Part shown: piece by piece, positions 8,544-17,839 of the stretch
How positions within the stretch are numbered: the stretch's first letter is position 1
How the letters are laid out: each line of letters starts with the position of its first letter
Source: Geodermatophilus obscurus
Lineage (GTDB): Bacteria > Actinomycetota > Actinomycetes > Mycobacteriales > Geodermatophilaceae
NCBI RefSeq assembly: GCF_900115395.1
Contig: NZ_FOWE01000002.1
Location: 62,001 to 126,000, forward strand
Direction of reading: 5' to 3'
Length of the DNA: 64,000 nucleotides
Notes under the pieces: generated by a model
What the model was told of the DNA's origin: nothing
The model's database searches: none
What the model saw: the letters and a program-made list of their open reading frames with translations, nothing else
Translations under genes and position numbers: made by a program

Positions 8544-9383
8544 GTGACGGGACGGCTCGTGCTCGGTGGCGCACCCCTCGGCCAGCCCGGCGACGTCGGC
8601 CCGCGGCTGCGGCAGCTGATGGGCACCGCCGACGTCCTGGCCGTCGAGGACACCCGGAGGCTGCACCGGCTGGCCTCCGACCTGGAGGTCACGCCGACCG
8701 GGCGGGTGGTCACCTTCCACGAGTCGGTGGAGCGCGCGCGGCTGCCCGGGCTGCTCGCCGCGCTGGCCGACGGCGCCACCGTGCTGCTGCTCACCGACGC
8801 CGGCATGCCGTCGGTGTCCGACCCCGGGTACACGCTGGTGCGCGCGGCGATCGACGCCGGGGTCGAGGTCACCTCGGTGCCCGGGCCGACCGCGGTGACC
8901 ACGGCGCTGGCGGTGTCGGGGCTGCCGGTCGACCGGTTCTGCTTCGAGGGGTTCCTGCCGCGCAAGGCGGGGGAGCGGCGGTCCCGGCTCACCGGGCTGG
9001 CCGACGAGCGCCGCACGATGGTCTTCTTCGAGTCGCCGCACCGGCTGGCCGACGCGCTCGCCGACTGCTCCGCGGCCTTCGGCCCCGACCGCGAGGCCGC
9101 CGTCTGCCGGGAGCTGACCAAGACGCACGAGGAGGTCCGGCGCGGGCCGCTGTCGGAGCTGGCCGCGTGGGCCGCGGACGGCGTACGCGGGGAGATCACC
9201 CTGGTGGTGGCCGGTGCGGTGCCCGCGCCGGTGTCGCTGTCGGCGGGGGAGCTGGCCGCGCTGGTGGCCGGCGAGGAGGCGGCGGGCGCCACCCGCAAGG
9301 ACGCCATCCGCGCCGTCGTCACCCGCACGGGCCTGCCCCGCCGCACGGTCTACGACGCCGTCGTCGCCACCAAGGGAGCCTGA
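8544..9383 (+). CDS. rsmI: 16S rRNA (cytidine-1402-2'-O)-methyltransferase
   Basis: SAM-dependent tetrapyrrole-methylase-fold enzyme that 2'-O-methylates C1402 of 16S rRNA in the decoding centre. It has 279 residues, the usual length. Motifs are LGGAPLGQPGDVGPR at the start, VLAVEDTRRL, LLTDAGMPSVSDPG, SVPGPTAVTTALAVSG and FEGFLPRK, all diagnostic. GTG 8544 is chosen because homology starts there; CAGGCT lies 7 bp before it and may be a weak leaderless -10. It is divergent from the mannosyltransferase (53 bp), the same arrangement as Rv1002c/Rv1003. Confidence 0.96.
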   Translation: MTGRLVLGGAPLGQPGDVGPRLRQLMGTADVLAVEDTRRLHRLASDLEVTPTGRVVTFHESVERARLPGLLAALADGATVLLLTDAGMPSVSDPGYTLVRAAIDAGVEVTSVPGPTAVTTALAVSGLPVDRFCFEGFLPRKAGERRSRLTGLADERRTMVFFESPHRLADALADCSAAFGPDREAAVCRELTKTHEEVRRGPLSELAAWAADGVRGEITLVVAGAVPAPVSLSAGELAALVAGEEAAGATRKDAIRAVVTRTGLPRRTVYDAVVATKGA

Positions 9384-9397
9384 CCCCCCAGAGGGCT

Positions 9398-9445
9398 GTG
9401 CGCTCGTCGGGGTCTGCACGGCCCGTCCGGCCCCGATGAGCGCAC
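9398..9445 (+). terminator. Inverted repeat after rsmI
   Basis: GTGCGCTCGTCGGGG and CCCCGATGAGCGCAC match at 14 of 15 positions around an 18-base loop. It lies 14 bp after the rsmI stop and 60 bp before the next gene, so it is probably a terminator; the long loop leaves room for another role. Confidence 0.5.
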
Positions 9446-9506
9446 GACGGCCCGGGCCTGTGGACGACGCCGGCGGCAGCGACCCCTCGTCCGGCACGGT
9501 TCCGCC

Positions 9507-10421
9507 GTGCCCCGACCTCCGATGGTGCCTGCAGAGCTCCTCGAGCTGCCGTTCCACGGCACCGAGGCCGTCGCCCAGGGCCTCCTGACCCCAGACCAGC
9601 TGCGCAGCAGCGCCTGGCGGCGCCTGTTCCGCGACGTGTACGTGCACCGTGACGTGCCGGTCACCCACGAGCTGCGCGCGGTGACGGCCGCCTCGATGGT
9701 GCTGCCTGGTGCGGTCGTGTCGGGGAGGAGCTCCGCCGTGCTGTGGGGGGTCGACCTCGCCGGCACCGACCACGACGTCGAGCTGACCCTGCCGCCCGGC
9801 CGGCACCCGGTGCGGACGACCGGGCTGCGGGTCCGCCGGGCCGCGCTGGCCGACGCGGACGTCGTCCGCCGTCGCGGCGTCCCGGCGACCACGCCGGAGG
9901 CGACCGCCATCGGGCTGGCCGCGCGGCTGGACGGCGACGACGCGGTGGTGGCCGTCGACCGGTTCCTCGCCCGCGGGCTCGTCGACCTGGCGCCGCTCCG
10001 GGCGCGGGCGGCCACGGGCACCGGACCGGGCAGTGCACGGGCGCGGGCGGTGTGCGCGCTCGCCGACGAGCGGTCCGAGTCGCCGCAGGAGACCCGGTTG
10101 CGGCTCCTCGTCGTCCGGGGTGGCCTGTCCGCCCCCGTCCCGCAGTTCGCGGTCCGGGTGGACGGGCGCTTCGTCGCGCGGGTCGACCTCGCCTGGCCCG
10201 AGCACCGGGTGGCCGTGGAGTACGACGGCCTGTGGCACGCCGAGCCGGGGCAGTTCGCCCGCGATCGGCAGCGGCTGAACCGGCTGCAGGCGGCGGGCTG
10301 GCGGATCGTGTTCGTGACGGCCGAGGACCTCGACCGGCCCGGCGAGCTCGTCGCCCGCATCGCCCGGGCACTCACGGAGGCGGGACGTGTGCACCTACCG
10401 GGCTCACGGGAGCGCGCGTGA
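9507..10421 (+). CDS. AbiEi-like / DUF559 nuclease-fold protein
   Basis: 304 residues of a family common and often multi-copy in actinobacteria. The N-terminal 60 residues (TPDQLRSSAWRRLFRDVYVH) resemble the winged-helix start of AbiEi-type antitoxins; the middle resembles the AbiEi C-terminal domain. The end is a DUF559 Vsr/PDDEXK-like domain with VDLAWPEHRVAVEYDG, providing an Asp and Glu-x-Asp candidate active site, and QAAGWRIVFVTAEDL. No adjacent AbiEii-type nucleotidyltransferase toxin is present, so it is not an evident toxin-antitoxin pair. GTG 9507 is taken as start; ATG 9522 is equally possible, neither having a clear ribosome binding site. Biological role is unknown. Confidence 0.8.
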   Translation: MPRPPMVPAELLELPFHGTEAVAQGLLTPDQLRSSAWRRLFRDVYVHRDVPVTHELRAVTAASMVLPGAVVSGRSSAVLWGVDLAGTDHDVELTLPPGRHPVRTTGLRVRRAALADADVVRRRGVPATTPEATAIGLAARLDGDDAVVAVDRFLARGLVDLAPLRARAATGTGPGSARARAVCALADERSESPQETRLRLLVVRGGLSAPVPQFAVRVDGRFVARVDLAWPEHRVAVEYDGLWHAEPGQFARDRQRLNRLQAAGWRIVFVTAEDLDRPGELVARIARALTEAGRVHLPGSRERA

Positions 10422-10458
10422 CCCCTGTGTGTGCACACCCGCGAGCGACGGTTGCGCG

Positions 10459-11595
10459 CTACAGCCAGCCGTTGCGCTTGAAGCCGCGGTAGAGCAGGAC
10501 GCAGGACACGACGATCACCAGCAGCACCATGAAGTAGCCGTACCGCCACTCCAGCTCGGGCATGAACTCGAAGTTCATGCCGTAGATGCCGGCGATCGCG
10601 GTCGGGACGGCGATGATGCCGGCCCAGGCCGAGATCTTGCGCATGTCCTCGTTGTCGGCCAGCGTCGTGCGGGCGAGCGAGGCCTGCAGGATCGACGACA
10701 GCAGCTCGTCGAGGCTGCCCACCTGGTCGCGCACCCGGATGGCGTGGTCCTGCACGTCGCGGAAGTAGGAGCGCATCGCGTCCGGGACGACGTCGATCTG
10801 CCGCTCGGACAGCTTCTGCAGCGGCAGCTCCAGCGGCGCCACCGCCCGCCGCAGGCTCATCAGCTCGCGCTTGAGCTGGTAGAGCCGGCCGATGTCGTCG
10901 GTGCGCTCGGGGCTGAACACCGAGGCCTCGAGCTCGTCGACGTCGTCCTGCACCTGCTCGGCGACCTCGACGAAGGTGTCGACGACGAGGTCGGCCACGG
11001 CGTACAGGACGGCGGCCGGGCCCAGGCACAGCAGGTCGCGCTGCTCCTCCATGCGCTGCCGCAGCTCGGACAGGTCACCGTGCCCTCCGTGCCGCACGGT
11101 GATCACGTAGTCGCGGCCGAGGAAGACCATGACCTCGCCGGTGTCGACGACCTCGCTGGTCGCGGTCAGCTGCTCGTGCTCCACGTAGCGCGCCGTCTTG
11201 AGCACCATGAACAGGTCGTCGTCGTAGTGCTCGAGCTTGGGCCGCTGGTGGGCGAAGACGGCGTCCTCCACCGCGAGCGGGTGCAGCCCGTAGTGCTCGG
11301 CGATGTGGCCGAGCTCGGCCTCGGTCGGCTCGAACAGCCCCAGCCACACGAAGCCGCCCCGCTCGCCGGCCGCCCGCAGCGCGTCGCCCGGGTCGACCGG
11401 GGGCTCGCGGCGCCCGTCGACGTAGACGGCGCAGTCGACGACCGCGTCGGTCCCCTCCCGCCGGCTGCCGGTGCGCCGCGGGGCCCCGGCGGGCCGCGTG
11501 GCCGGCAGCGGCGGACCCGCCGGCTGCCCCGGTCGCCGCGCCGGGCGCTGTGCCGGCGACGGACCCGGCGGCGTCCCGTCACGGGTGTCGGTCAC
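10459..11595 (-). CDS. corA: CorA-type Mg2+/Co2+ channel
   Basis: Pentameric inner-membrane cation channel. The 378-residue protein has a Pro/Arg-rich N-terminal stretch of about 50 residues, the cytoplasmic funnel (FVWLGLFEPTEAEL, HPLAVEDA, HQRPKLEHYDDDLFMVLKTA), a long stalk helix and two C-terminal membrane helices. The family signature YGMN lies between the stalk helix end and the periplasmic loop MPELEW. The C-terminus is basic (FKRNGWL). AGGAGG seven bases upstream fixes GTG 11595 as start, rather than an earlier in-frame codon at 11745. Divergent from the amino-acid permease. Confidence 0.95.
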   Translation of the reverse strand: MTDTRDGTPPGPSPAQRPARRPGQPAGPPLPATRPAGAPRRTGSRREGTDAVVDCAVYVDGRREPPVDPGDALRAAGERGGFVWLGLFEPTEAELGHIAEHYGLHPLAVEDAVFAHQRPKLEHYDDDLFMVLKTARYVEHEQLTATSEVVDTGEVMVFLGRDYVITVRHGGHGDLSELRQRMEEQRDLLCLGPAAVLYAVADLVVDTFVEVAEQVQDDVDELEASVFSPERTDDIGRLYQLKRELMSLRRAVAPLELPLQKLSERQIDVVPDAMRSYFRDVQDHAIRVRDQVGSLDELLSSILQASLARTTLADNEDMRKISAWAGIIAVPTAIAGIYGMNFEFMPELEWRYGYFMVLLVIVVSCVLLYRGFKRNGWL

Positions 11596-11729
11596 GGGCG
11601 CACCTCCTCGCGTCGACCCGCGGCGGCGGGCGGGGGACCAGCGTAGGCGTGCGGGTCCCCGGACCCCGTGCCACGCTCCCGGGAGGACCGACGACGCACG
11701 GACCGCTGGGAGACAGGCAGGGGGATGCC

Positions 11730-13253
11730 GTGGCCGAGGGCGCACGACGGATCAAGTCCGTCGAGGACTCCATCCGCGACACCGAGGAACCCGAGCACCG
11801 GCTCAAGAAGAACCTCTCGGGCCTCGACCTCGCCGTGTTCGGCGTCGGGGTGATCATCGGGACCGGCATCTTCGTGCTCACCGGGGTCGTGGCCCGCGAG
11901 AACTCGGGCCCCGCGGTGGCGGTCTCGTTCGTCATCGCCGGCGTCGTCTGCGGCCTGGCCGCCGTCTGCTACGCCGAGTTCGCCTCCACGGTGCCGGTCG
12001 CCGGCTCGGCGTACACGTTCTCCTACGCCACGATGGGTGAGCTGCTGGCCTGGATCATCGGCTGGGACCTCGTGCTCGAGCTGGCGCTGGGCGCGGCCAC
12101 GGTGGCGGTCGGCTGGTCGGGCTACCTCAACCAGCTGCTCGGCGACCTCGGCATCCCGCTGCCCGAGGCCATCGCCGGGGAGACGGCCCGCTTCAACATC
12201 CCCGCCATCGTGATCGTCCTGCTCATGACCGCGGTCCTGGTCCTGGGCATCAAGCTGTCGTCGCGGGTGACCAGCGTGATCGTGGTGATCAAGGTCGCCA
12301 TCGTGCTGCTGGTCATCGCGCTGGGGCTCTTCTACGTGCAGGCGGACAACTACACGCCCTTCGTGCCGCCCGCCGAGCCGGCCCCGCCGGGCGCCAGCGG
12401 GTGGGACGCGCCCCTGGTCCAGACGATGTTCGGCTTCAGCCCGGGCGTCTTCGGCTGGGGCGGGGTCATCGCCGGCGCCTCGATCGTGTTCTTCGCCTTC
12501 ATCGGGTTCGACATCGTGGCCACCGCGGCCGAGGAGACGAAGGACCCGAGCAAGGACCTGCCCCGCGGGATCATCGGCTCGCTGGTGGTCTGCACGCTGC
12601 TCTACGTCGCCGTGTCGCTGGTCGTCGTCGGCATGCAGCCCTACTCCGAGCTGTCGACCGAGGCGCCGCTGGCGGAGGCGTTCAGCAGCGTGGGGCTGTC
12701 GTTCGTGTCGAGCCTCATCTCCGTGGGCGCCCTGGCCGGCCTGACGTCGGTCGTCATGATCCTCATGCTCGGGCAGTCGCGGGTGCTGTTCGCCATGAGC
12801 CGCGACCACCTGCTGCCGCCGGGACTGGCCCAGGTGCACCCCCGGTACGGCACGCCCTACAAGATCACCATCGCGACCGGGATCGCCGTCGCCGTGCTGG
12901 CCGCCGTCGTGCCGCTGGAGGAGCTGGCCCTCCTGGTGAACATCGGCACGCTGTTCGCCTTCGTGCTCGTGTCGCTGGGCGTCATCGTGCTGCGGCGTAC
13001 GCGGCCGGACCTGCACCGGTCCTTCCGGGTCCCGCTGATGCCGGTCCTGCCGATCGTCTCGGCACTGGCCTGCCTCTGGCTCATGCTCAACCTGCCCGGG
13101 GAGACCTGGCTCCGGTTCGCCATCTGGATGGCGATCGGCTTCGTCGTCTACTTCGCCTACGGACGGCGGCACAGCCGGCTGGCCGGCGCCGAGGGCGAGG
13201 CCGCGGCGGTGCGGCTGGCCGCCGACCGGGAGGCCCGCCGCGGTCCCCGCTGA
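11730..13253 (+). CDS. APC-superfamily amino-acid permease (CAT-like)
   Basis: Inner-membrane secondary transporter of 507 residues with about twelve helices. The N-terminus EEPEHRLKKNLSGLDLAVFG and then GVGVIIGTGIFVLTG (unwound helix 1 substrate-binding glycines) place it in the cationic amino-acid transporter-type group of the APC family. FFAFIGFDIVATAAEETKDP is the helix-6 signature and GQSRVLFAMSRDHLLP the helix-8 loop. GTG 11730 has AGGGGG upstream. Substrate is not determinable from sequence; arginine, lysine or other amino acids are possible. It ends just before a short hairpin. Confidence 0.93.
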   Translation: MAEGARRIKSVEDSIRDTEEPEHRLKKNLSGLDLAVFGVGVIIGTGIFVLTGVVARENSGPAVAVSFVIAGVVCGLAAVCYAEFASTVPVAGSAYTFSYATMGELLAWIIGWDLVLELALGAATVAVGWSGYLNQLLGDLGIPLPEAIAGETARFNIPAIVIVLLMTAVLVLGIKLSSRVTSVIVVIKVAIVLLVIALGLFYVQADNYTPFVPPAEPAPPGASGWDAPLVQTMFGFSPGVFGWGGVIAGASIVFFAFIGFDIVATAAEETKDPSKDLPRGIIGSLVVCTLLYVAVSLVVVGMQPYSELSTEAPLAEAFSSVGLSFVSSLISVGALAGLTSVVMILMLGQSRVLFAMSRDHLLPPGLAQVHPRYGTPYKITIATGIAVAVLAAVVPLEELALLVNIGTLFAFVLVSLGVIVLRRTRPDLHRSFRVPLMPVLPIVSALACLWLMLNLPGETWLRFAIWMAIGFVVYFAYGRRHSRLAGAEGEAAAVRLAADREARRGPR

Positions 13254-13258
13254 CCCCC

Positions 13259-13278
13259 GGAGGGGTGAGACCCCCTCC
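13259..13278 (+). terminator. Short hairpin after the permease gene
   Basis: GGAGGGGT pairs with ACCCCCTCC (one bulged C) around GAG, 6 bp after the stop codon. Confidence 0.45.
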
Positions 13279-13339
13279 AGCGGCCCGCCACGGAGGCCGA
13301 CCTGACCGGTGACAGACGTCCCCGGCCAGGAGCGACCCC

Positions 13340-13945
13340 GTGGCGACCAGCGTCCTCGACGCCCCCCTCCCGACCCCCGCGGCCCGGCACCGGGCCCGGT
13401 GGCCGGTGGCCGTCCTGCTGCTGGCCGGCGTCTCGCTCCTGGAGTCGGTCGCCCTGCTGGCCGTCGGGCTCACCGGGCTCGACGGCCTGATGACGGCGAC
13501 ACCGCGGCCCCCGGGCCCGCTCGTCGCCGGCGTCCTCGGCGGGCTGGCCGGCTGGATCGTGCTGTGCGCCGCGGGCGGGCTGGCCGTCGTCGACGGCTCG
13601 GGGCGCCGGCTGCCGGCCGGCGTCGCCTGCGCCGAGGTGGCGCTGGTCGGCGCGCTCACCGTGGCCGCCGTCGCGGTCCCGCTGCCCCTGCCCCTGCCGC
13701 TCCCGGCGCTGGCGCTGCTGGTGCTCGCCGTGCCCGTCGGCAAGCTCGTGCTGCTGTCGGCGCCCTCGGCCCTGGCCTGGGCGGCCGCGCAGCCGCCGCG
13801 GGAGCGGGACCGGCCGGCCGCCGTGGCCCACCCGCGGGTGCGGCTGGCGACCGTCGCGCTCATCGGGGTGGCCCTGACCGCCCTGGCGGTCACCACGCCG
13901 GTGGCCACCGAGCCGCCGCCGTCGACCGCGGTCTCCGGGCACTGA
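13340..13945 (+). CDS. Hypothetical integral membrane protein
   Basis: 201 residues, not recognised. It has helices at about 22-45, 60-83, 93-117, 119-135 and 168-188, with the unusual run of Leu-Pro dipeptides PLPLPLPLPAL in the middle. The N- and C-termini are hydrophilic and Pro/Thr-rich. AGGAG six bases before GTG 13340 supports translation. It lies between the permease terminator and metG, in the same direction, and has the codon use of its neighbours. No domain suggests a function. Confidence 0.72.
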   Translation: MATSVLDAPLPTPAARHRARWPVAVLLLAGVSLLESVALLAVGLTGLDGLMTATPRPPGPLVAGVLGGLAGWIVLCAAGGLAVVDGSGRRLPAGVACAEVALVGALTVAAVAVPLPLPLPLPALALLVLAVPVGKLVLLSAPSALAWAAAQPPRERDRPAAVAHPRVRLATVALIGVALTALAVTTPVATEPPPSTAVSGH

Positions 13946-13957
13946 CCCGGCGCTCAC

Positions 13958-13963
13958 TACGCT
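13958..13963 (+). promoter_or_regulatory. Candidate leaderless promoter -10 for metG
   Basis: TACGCT is followed by 6 bases and GTG 13970 with no ribosome binding site, the TANNNT-N6-start pattern. Confidence 0.45.
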
Positions 13964-13969
13964 CGTCGT

Positions 13970-15766
13970 GTGACAGCCCGCCACATCCTGACCGCCCCGG
14001 CGTGGCCGTACGCCAACGGGCCGCGCCACATCGGCCACGTCTCCGGCTTCGCCGTCCCCTCGGACGTCTTCAGCCGCTACCACCGGATGGCCGGCGACCG
14101 GGTGCTCATGGTCAGCGGCACCGACGAGCACGGGACGCCGATCACCGTCGCCGCCGACGCCGAGGGGGTGAGCCCGCGCGAGATCGCCGACCGCAACAAC
14201 CGGATCATCGTCGGCGACCTGCAGTCCCTCGGCCTGAGCTACGACCTGTTCACCCGCACCACCACGGTCAACCACGCCCGGGTCAGCCAGGAGATCTTCC
14301 TCGGCCTGCTCAAGAACGGGTACGTCTTCCCGCAGACGACGCTCGGCGCGATCAGCCCCAGCACCGGTCGCACGCTCCCCGACCGCTACATCGAGGGCAC
14401 CTGCCCCATCTGCGGCTACGACGGCGCCCGCGGCGACCAGTGCGACAACTGCGGCAACCAGCTCGACCCCACCGACCTGATCAACCCGGTCAGCCGGATC
14501 AACGGCGAGACGCCGCGGTTCGTGGAGAGCGAGCACTACTTCCTCGACCTGCCCGCCTTCAGCCGCTCCCTCGGCGACTGGCTGGCCACGCGGAAGAGCT
14601 GGCGGCCCAACGTCCTCAACTTCGCCACGAACCTGCTCGAGGACCTCAAGCCGCGCAGCTACACCCGCGACATCGACTGGGGCGTGCCCGTCCCGCTCGA
14701 CGGCTGGCGCGACCGGCCCGACAAGCGCATCTACGTGTGGTTCGACGCCGTCGTCGGTTACCTGTCGGCGTCCATCGAGTGGGCCCGCCGCTCCGGCGAC
14801 CCCGACGCGTGGCGGCAGTGGTGGCAGACGCCGGACTCCGACGCCTACTACTTCATGGGCAAGGACAACATCGTCTTCCACGCCGAGATCTGGCCCGCCC
14901 AGCTGCAGGGCTACGACGGCGAGGGCGACAAGGGGGGCAGCCCCGGTTCCCTCGGCCGGCTCAACCTGCCCACCGAGGTCGTGGCCAGCGAGTTCCTCAC
15001 CATGGAGGGCCGCAAGTTCTCCTCCTCGCGCCAGGTGGTCATCTACGTCCGCGACTTCCTCGCCCGCTACGACGCCGACGCGCTGCGCTACTTCATCGCC
15101 GCGGCCGGGCCGGAGTCCCAGGACACCGACTTCACCTGGGCGGAGTTCCTCCGCCGCAACAACGACGAGCTCGTCGCCGGGTGGGGCAACCTGGTCAACC
15201 GCACGGTGTCGATGGCGGCGAAGAACGTCGGCGCCGTCCCGACGCCGGGCGAGCTGACCGACGCCGACCGCGCGCTGCTGCGGGCGACGTCGTCGGCGTT
15301 CGCGCCGATCGGCGAGCAGCTCGGGCGCAACCGGCAGAAGGCCGCGGCCGCCGAGGCGATGCGGGTGGTCGGCGAGGCGAACAAGTACCTCTCCGACCAG
15401 GCGCCGTGGAAGCTCAAGGAGGACCCGGCCCGGCGCGACACGGTGCTGCACACCGCGCTGCAGGCGGTCAGCGACTGCAACGCGCTGCTCACCCCGTTCC
15501 TCCCGCACTCCGCCCAGAAGGTGCACGAGCTGCTCGGCGGCACCGGCGTGTGGTCGCCGGCGCCGCGGATCGAGGAGGTCACCGACCTCGACGACGGCTC
15601 GCCCTACCCGGTCATCACCGGCGACTACGGCGACGCGCAGGCGGTCTGGGCCTCGCGGCCGCTGCCGTCGGGGACGCCGCTGGCGCCGCCCACGCCGGTC
15701 TTCCGCAAGCTCGACGAGTCGATCGTGGCCGAGGAGCTGGCCCGGCTGGAGGAGGGCCAGGAGTGA
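13970..15766 (+). CDS. metG: Methionine-tRNA ligase
   Basis: Class Ia synthetase charging tRNA-Met. The 598-residue protein has the HIGH motif as HIGHVSG (residues 20-26). A single CPIC...CDNC zinc knuckle at about 145-163 belongs to the connective peptide. The KMSKS loop is present as KFSSS (about residue 347), and the WNLVNR-type [12 protein letters not shown] helix starts the anticodon-binding domain. There is no C-terminal tRNA-binding EMAP domain, as in mycobacterial MetG. GTG 13970 gives full homology ([17 protein letters not shown]). It overlaps tatD by four bases (GTGA), as in the Rv1007c-Rv1008 neighbourhood, although there the two are divergent. Confidence 0.97.
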   Translation: MTARHILTAPAWPYANGPRHIGHVSGFAVPSDVFSRYHRMAGDRVLMVSGTDEHGTPITVAADAEGVSPREIADRNNRIIVGDLQSLGLSYDLFTRTTTVNHARVSQEIFLGLLKNGYVFPQTTLGAISPSTGRTLPDRYIEGTCPICGYDGARGDQCDNCGNQLDPTDLINPVSRINGETPRFVESEHYFLDLPAFSRSLGDWLATRKSWRPNVLNFATNLLEDLKPRSYTRDIDWGVPVPLDGWRDRPDKRIYVWFDAVVGYLSASIEWARRSGDPDAWRQWWQTPDSDAYYFMGKDNIVFHAEIWPAQLQGYDGEGDKGGSPGSLGRLNLPTEVVASEFLTMEGRKFSSSRQVVIYVRDFLARYDADALRYFIAAAGPESQDTDFTWAEFLRRNNDELVAGWGNLVNRTVSMAAKNVGAVPTPGELTDADRALLRATSSAFAPIGEQLGRNRQKAAAAEAMRVVGEANKYLSDQAPWKLKEDPARRDTVLHTALQAVSDCNALLTPFLPHSAQKVHELLGGTGVWSPAPRIEEVTDLDDGSPYPVITGDYGDAQAVWASRPLPSGTPLAPPTPVFRKLDESIVAEELARLEEGQE

Positions 15767-16653
15767 GCCGGTCGGCCGCGTCCCGTGCCGACCGGCGGGG
15801 CGAGCCGCCGCCGTCGCCGGAGCCGCTGCCGGCGCCGGCGGTCGACAGCCACACCCACCTCGACATCGTCCTGGACGGGTTCCGCACCGACGAACCGGCG
15901 GACGACGCCGCCGTCGACGCCGAGATCGCCGCCGCGGCCGCCGTCGGCGTGCCGCGGCTGGTGCAGGTCGGTGTCGACGTGCCCTCCTCGCGCTGGGCGG
16001 CGGAGCTGGCGGCCCGGCACCCGAACGTGCTGGCCGCCGTCGCCGTCCACCCCAACGAGGCCGGCGCCGGCCTAGCCGCCGACGACGCGCTCGCCGAGAT
16101 CGACCGGCTCGCGGCGCTGCCGCGGGTGCGCGCGGTGGGGGAGACCGGCCTCGACCGGTTCCGCACCGGGCCGGAGGGCTGGGCGGCGCAGGAGGCGTCC
16201 TTCCGCGCGCACATCCGCATCGCGAAGGAGCACGGCGTCGCGCTGGTCATCCACGACCGGGACGCGCACGAGGAGATCCTGCGGGTCCTCGACGACGAGG
16301 GCGCCCCCGAGCACACGGTGTTCCACTGCTTCTCCGGGGACGCCGGCTTCGCCCAGGCGTGCGTGGAGCGCGGGCACGTGCTGTCCTTCGCCGGCACGCT
16401 GACGTTCGGCAGCGCGGGAGCCCTGCGCGAGGCGGCGGCGCTCACCCCGGTCGACCAGCTGCTCGTGGAGACCGACTCGCCGTTCCTCACGCCCGTCCCG
16501 TACCGCGGCCGCCCCAACGCCTCGCGGCTCGTCCCGCACACCGTCCGGGCGCTCGCCGAGGTCACGGGCGTGGAACTGGTGCGGTTGTGCGACGCCCTGA
16601 CCCGCACGGCCGAGCGCGTCTTCGGCCCGTGGGACCGAGGGCCCACCGCCTAG
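15763..16653 (+). CDS. tatD: TatD family metal-dependent hydrolase
   Basis: TIM-barrel nuclease/hydrolase (DNase TatD family), cytoplasmic. The metal ligands are visible: DSHTHLD (HxH), GETGLD (Glu), [10 protein letters not shown] (His), HCFSGD (His) and VETDSPFL (Asp). Length is 296 residues including a Pro-rich N-terminal extension of about 24 residues. GTG 15763 overlaps the metG stop, with GGAGGAGGGCCAGGA providing a ribosome binding site. The gene precedes an unknown membrane protein and rpfB; tatD-rpfB-rsmA-ispE is a conserved actinobacterial order. Confidence 0.94.
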   Translation: MSRSAASRADRRGEPPPSPEPLPAPAVDSHTHLDIVLDGFRTDEPADDAAVDAEIAAAAAVGVPRLVQVGVDVPSSRWAAELAARHPNVLAAVAVHPNEAGAGLAADDALAEIDRLAALPRVRAVGETGLDRFRTGPEGWAAQEASFRAHIRIAKEHGVALVIHDRDAHEEILRVLDDEGAPEHTVFHCFSGDAGFAQACVERGHVLSFAGTLTFGSAGALREAAALTPVDQLLVETDSPFLTPVPYRGRPNASRLVPHTVRALAEVTGVELVRLCDALTRTAERVFGPWDRGPTA

Positions 16654-16680
16654 CCCGCTCGGCGTTGCACACTGGTCACC

Positions 16681-17520
16681 GTGGGCCGCCTCATCGCCGT
16701 CGTGCTCTTCATCGCCGTCCTGGTGCCCGGCGTGCTGCTCGCCCGCGCCTGGGCCCTGGCCGCGGGCCGCCGTGCCGTCGCCTCGGCGGCGGTGGAGTTC
16801 ACGACGCCGACCCCCGAGGCCGTCACGACGCTGCAGCGGCAGGCCCTGCACGGGCGCCGGGTGCGCCGGGTCGGGCTGCTGCTCGGCCTGCTCGCGATCG
16901 CGGCGAGCGTCGTCGTCTTCGCCGAGGCGTCGGTCTTCCTGTGGCTGCCGGCCCTGGTCGTGGGCCTGCTGGTCGGCGTCGTGCTCGCCGAGGCCACCCG
17001 CCCCCGCCCGCGCTGGCGGCTGAGCGAGCCCGCCCGCCGGCCCCGCCGCAGCGAGCAGATCTCGCTGTGGCTGCTGTGGACCATGCGCGCCGTCGTCGCC
17101 GCCGAGGCGGTCGCCGCGGTCGTGGCCTGGCAGCAGGGCGACCTGCGCGACGCCGTCGGCCTGACCGCCCTCGCCGTGCCGCTGGCCGCCTGGCTGATCG
17201 CCGAGGTGGCGCTGCTGCGCGCCCTCGTCCGGCCGCTGCCGGCCGACGGTGCCGACGTGCCGGTCGACGAGGCGCTGCGCACCTGGACCGCGCACCTGGT
17301 CACGGCGGCGGCCAGCGTGCTGGCGCTGCTGCCGCTGGGCACCCTGCTGCTGGTCGGCGGCATCGACCTCGGTGACCGGGTCACCGAGGGCGTCGACCTG
17401 GTGCCGGTCGCCCTGGTGGCGGGCGGGTTCGCCGGGCTGGCCGCGGGCCTGGCCGTGACCGGCTTCCTGCTCACCTGGCTGCGGCCGCTCCAGACGAGCG
17501 AGCGCGCCCTCACCGGCTGA
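16681..17520 (+). CDS. Hypothetical integral membrane protein
   Basis: 279 residues, not assignable to a named family. About six helices can be seen: 4-25, 64-80, 83-104, 130-150, 160-180 and a C-terminal pair from about 200 to 270. Between helices 3 and 4 is a basic stretch rich in Arg and Pro (ARRPRRSEQ). GTG 16681 begins the hydrophobic N-terminus directly (MGRLIAVVLFIAVLVPGVLL). It is 27 bp after tatD and in the same direction, so likely co-transcribed. It sits in the gap between tatD and rpfB, where mycobacteria have no gene. Confidence 0.75.
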   Translation: MGRLIAVVLFIAVLVPGVLLARAWALAAGRRAVASAAVEFTTPTPEAVTTLQRQALHGRRVRRVGLLLGLLAIAASVVVFAEASVFLWLPALVVGLLVGVVLAEATRPRPRWRLSEPARRPRRSEQISLWLLWTMRAVVAAEAVAAVVAWQQGDLRDAVGLTALAVPLAAWLIAEVALLRALVRPLPADGADVPVDEALRTWTAHLVTAAASVLALLPLGTLLLVGGIDLGDRVTEGVDLVPVALVAGGFAGLAAGLAVTGFLLTWLRPLQTSERALTG

Positions 17521-17839
17521 GGCGGCCCGCTGCCCTCGAGCGGCGCCGGCCACACCGTGACGTCGCTCACCGCCTGACCCCGCGCGACCCGGCCGTCACA
17601 CCCGTCCCATACGGCGCGCCCGTGACTGTACGTGTCGGCGCGGCGCCGTATCGACATCTCGTCCCGGTGGTTCACTCCGTGCGCACCGTTGCACGCGCAC
17701 CACGCTCGTTATCGTGTCGTGACCGACCTCCGGGATGGGGACCCACCCGGGCGGCGTCCACGGCCCCGGGGTCCCCTCGGAGCTGACGCCCGCCCGGATG
17801 CGCGTCGCCGCTCCCGGTCCTCTGACCCGTGAGAGAACC
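17521..17839 (+). other. 319-bp gene-free region upstream of rpfB
   Basis: No open frame with coding character. TTGCAC (17689-17694) and TATCGT (17710-17715), 15 bp apart, could be a promoter with short spacing. The remaining ~125 bp would be a structured leader: GGGGACC (17739) can pair with GGTCCCC (17769). I looked for a c-di-AMP (ydaO) riboswitch, frequent before actinobacterial rpf genes, and could not recognise its conserved core. Confidence 0.35.

Noticed and set aside
9507-10421. Complete type IV toxin-antitoxin system
   Set aside because: Only an antitoxin-like domain is present; no AbiEii-like nucleotidyltransferase gene is adjacent.
13309-15762. Long alternative plus frame through metG continuing into tatD
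   Set aside because: Only the part from 15763 is real (TatD). The rest is Arg/Pro-rich shadow of metG.
17600-17839. c-di-AMP (ydaO) riboswitch before rpfB
   Set aside because: Expected for many actinobacterial rpf genes, but I could not identify its conserved core or pairing.
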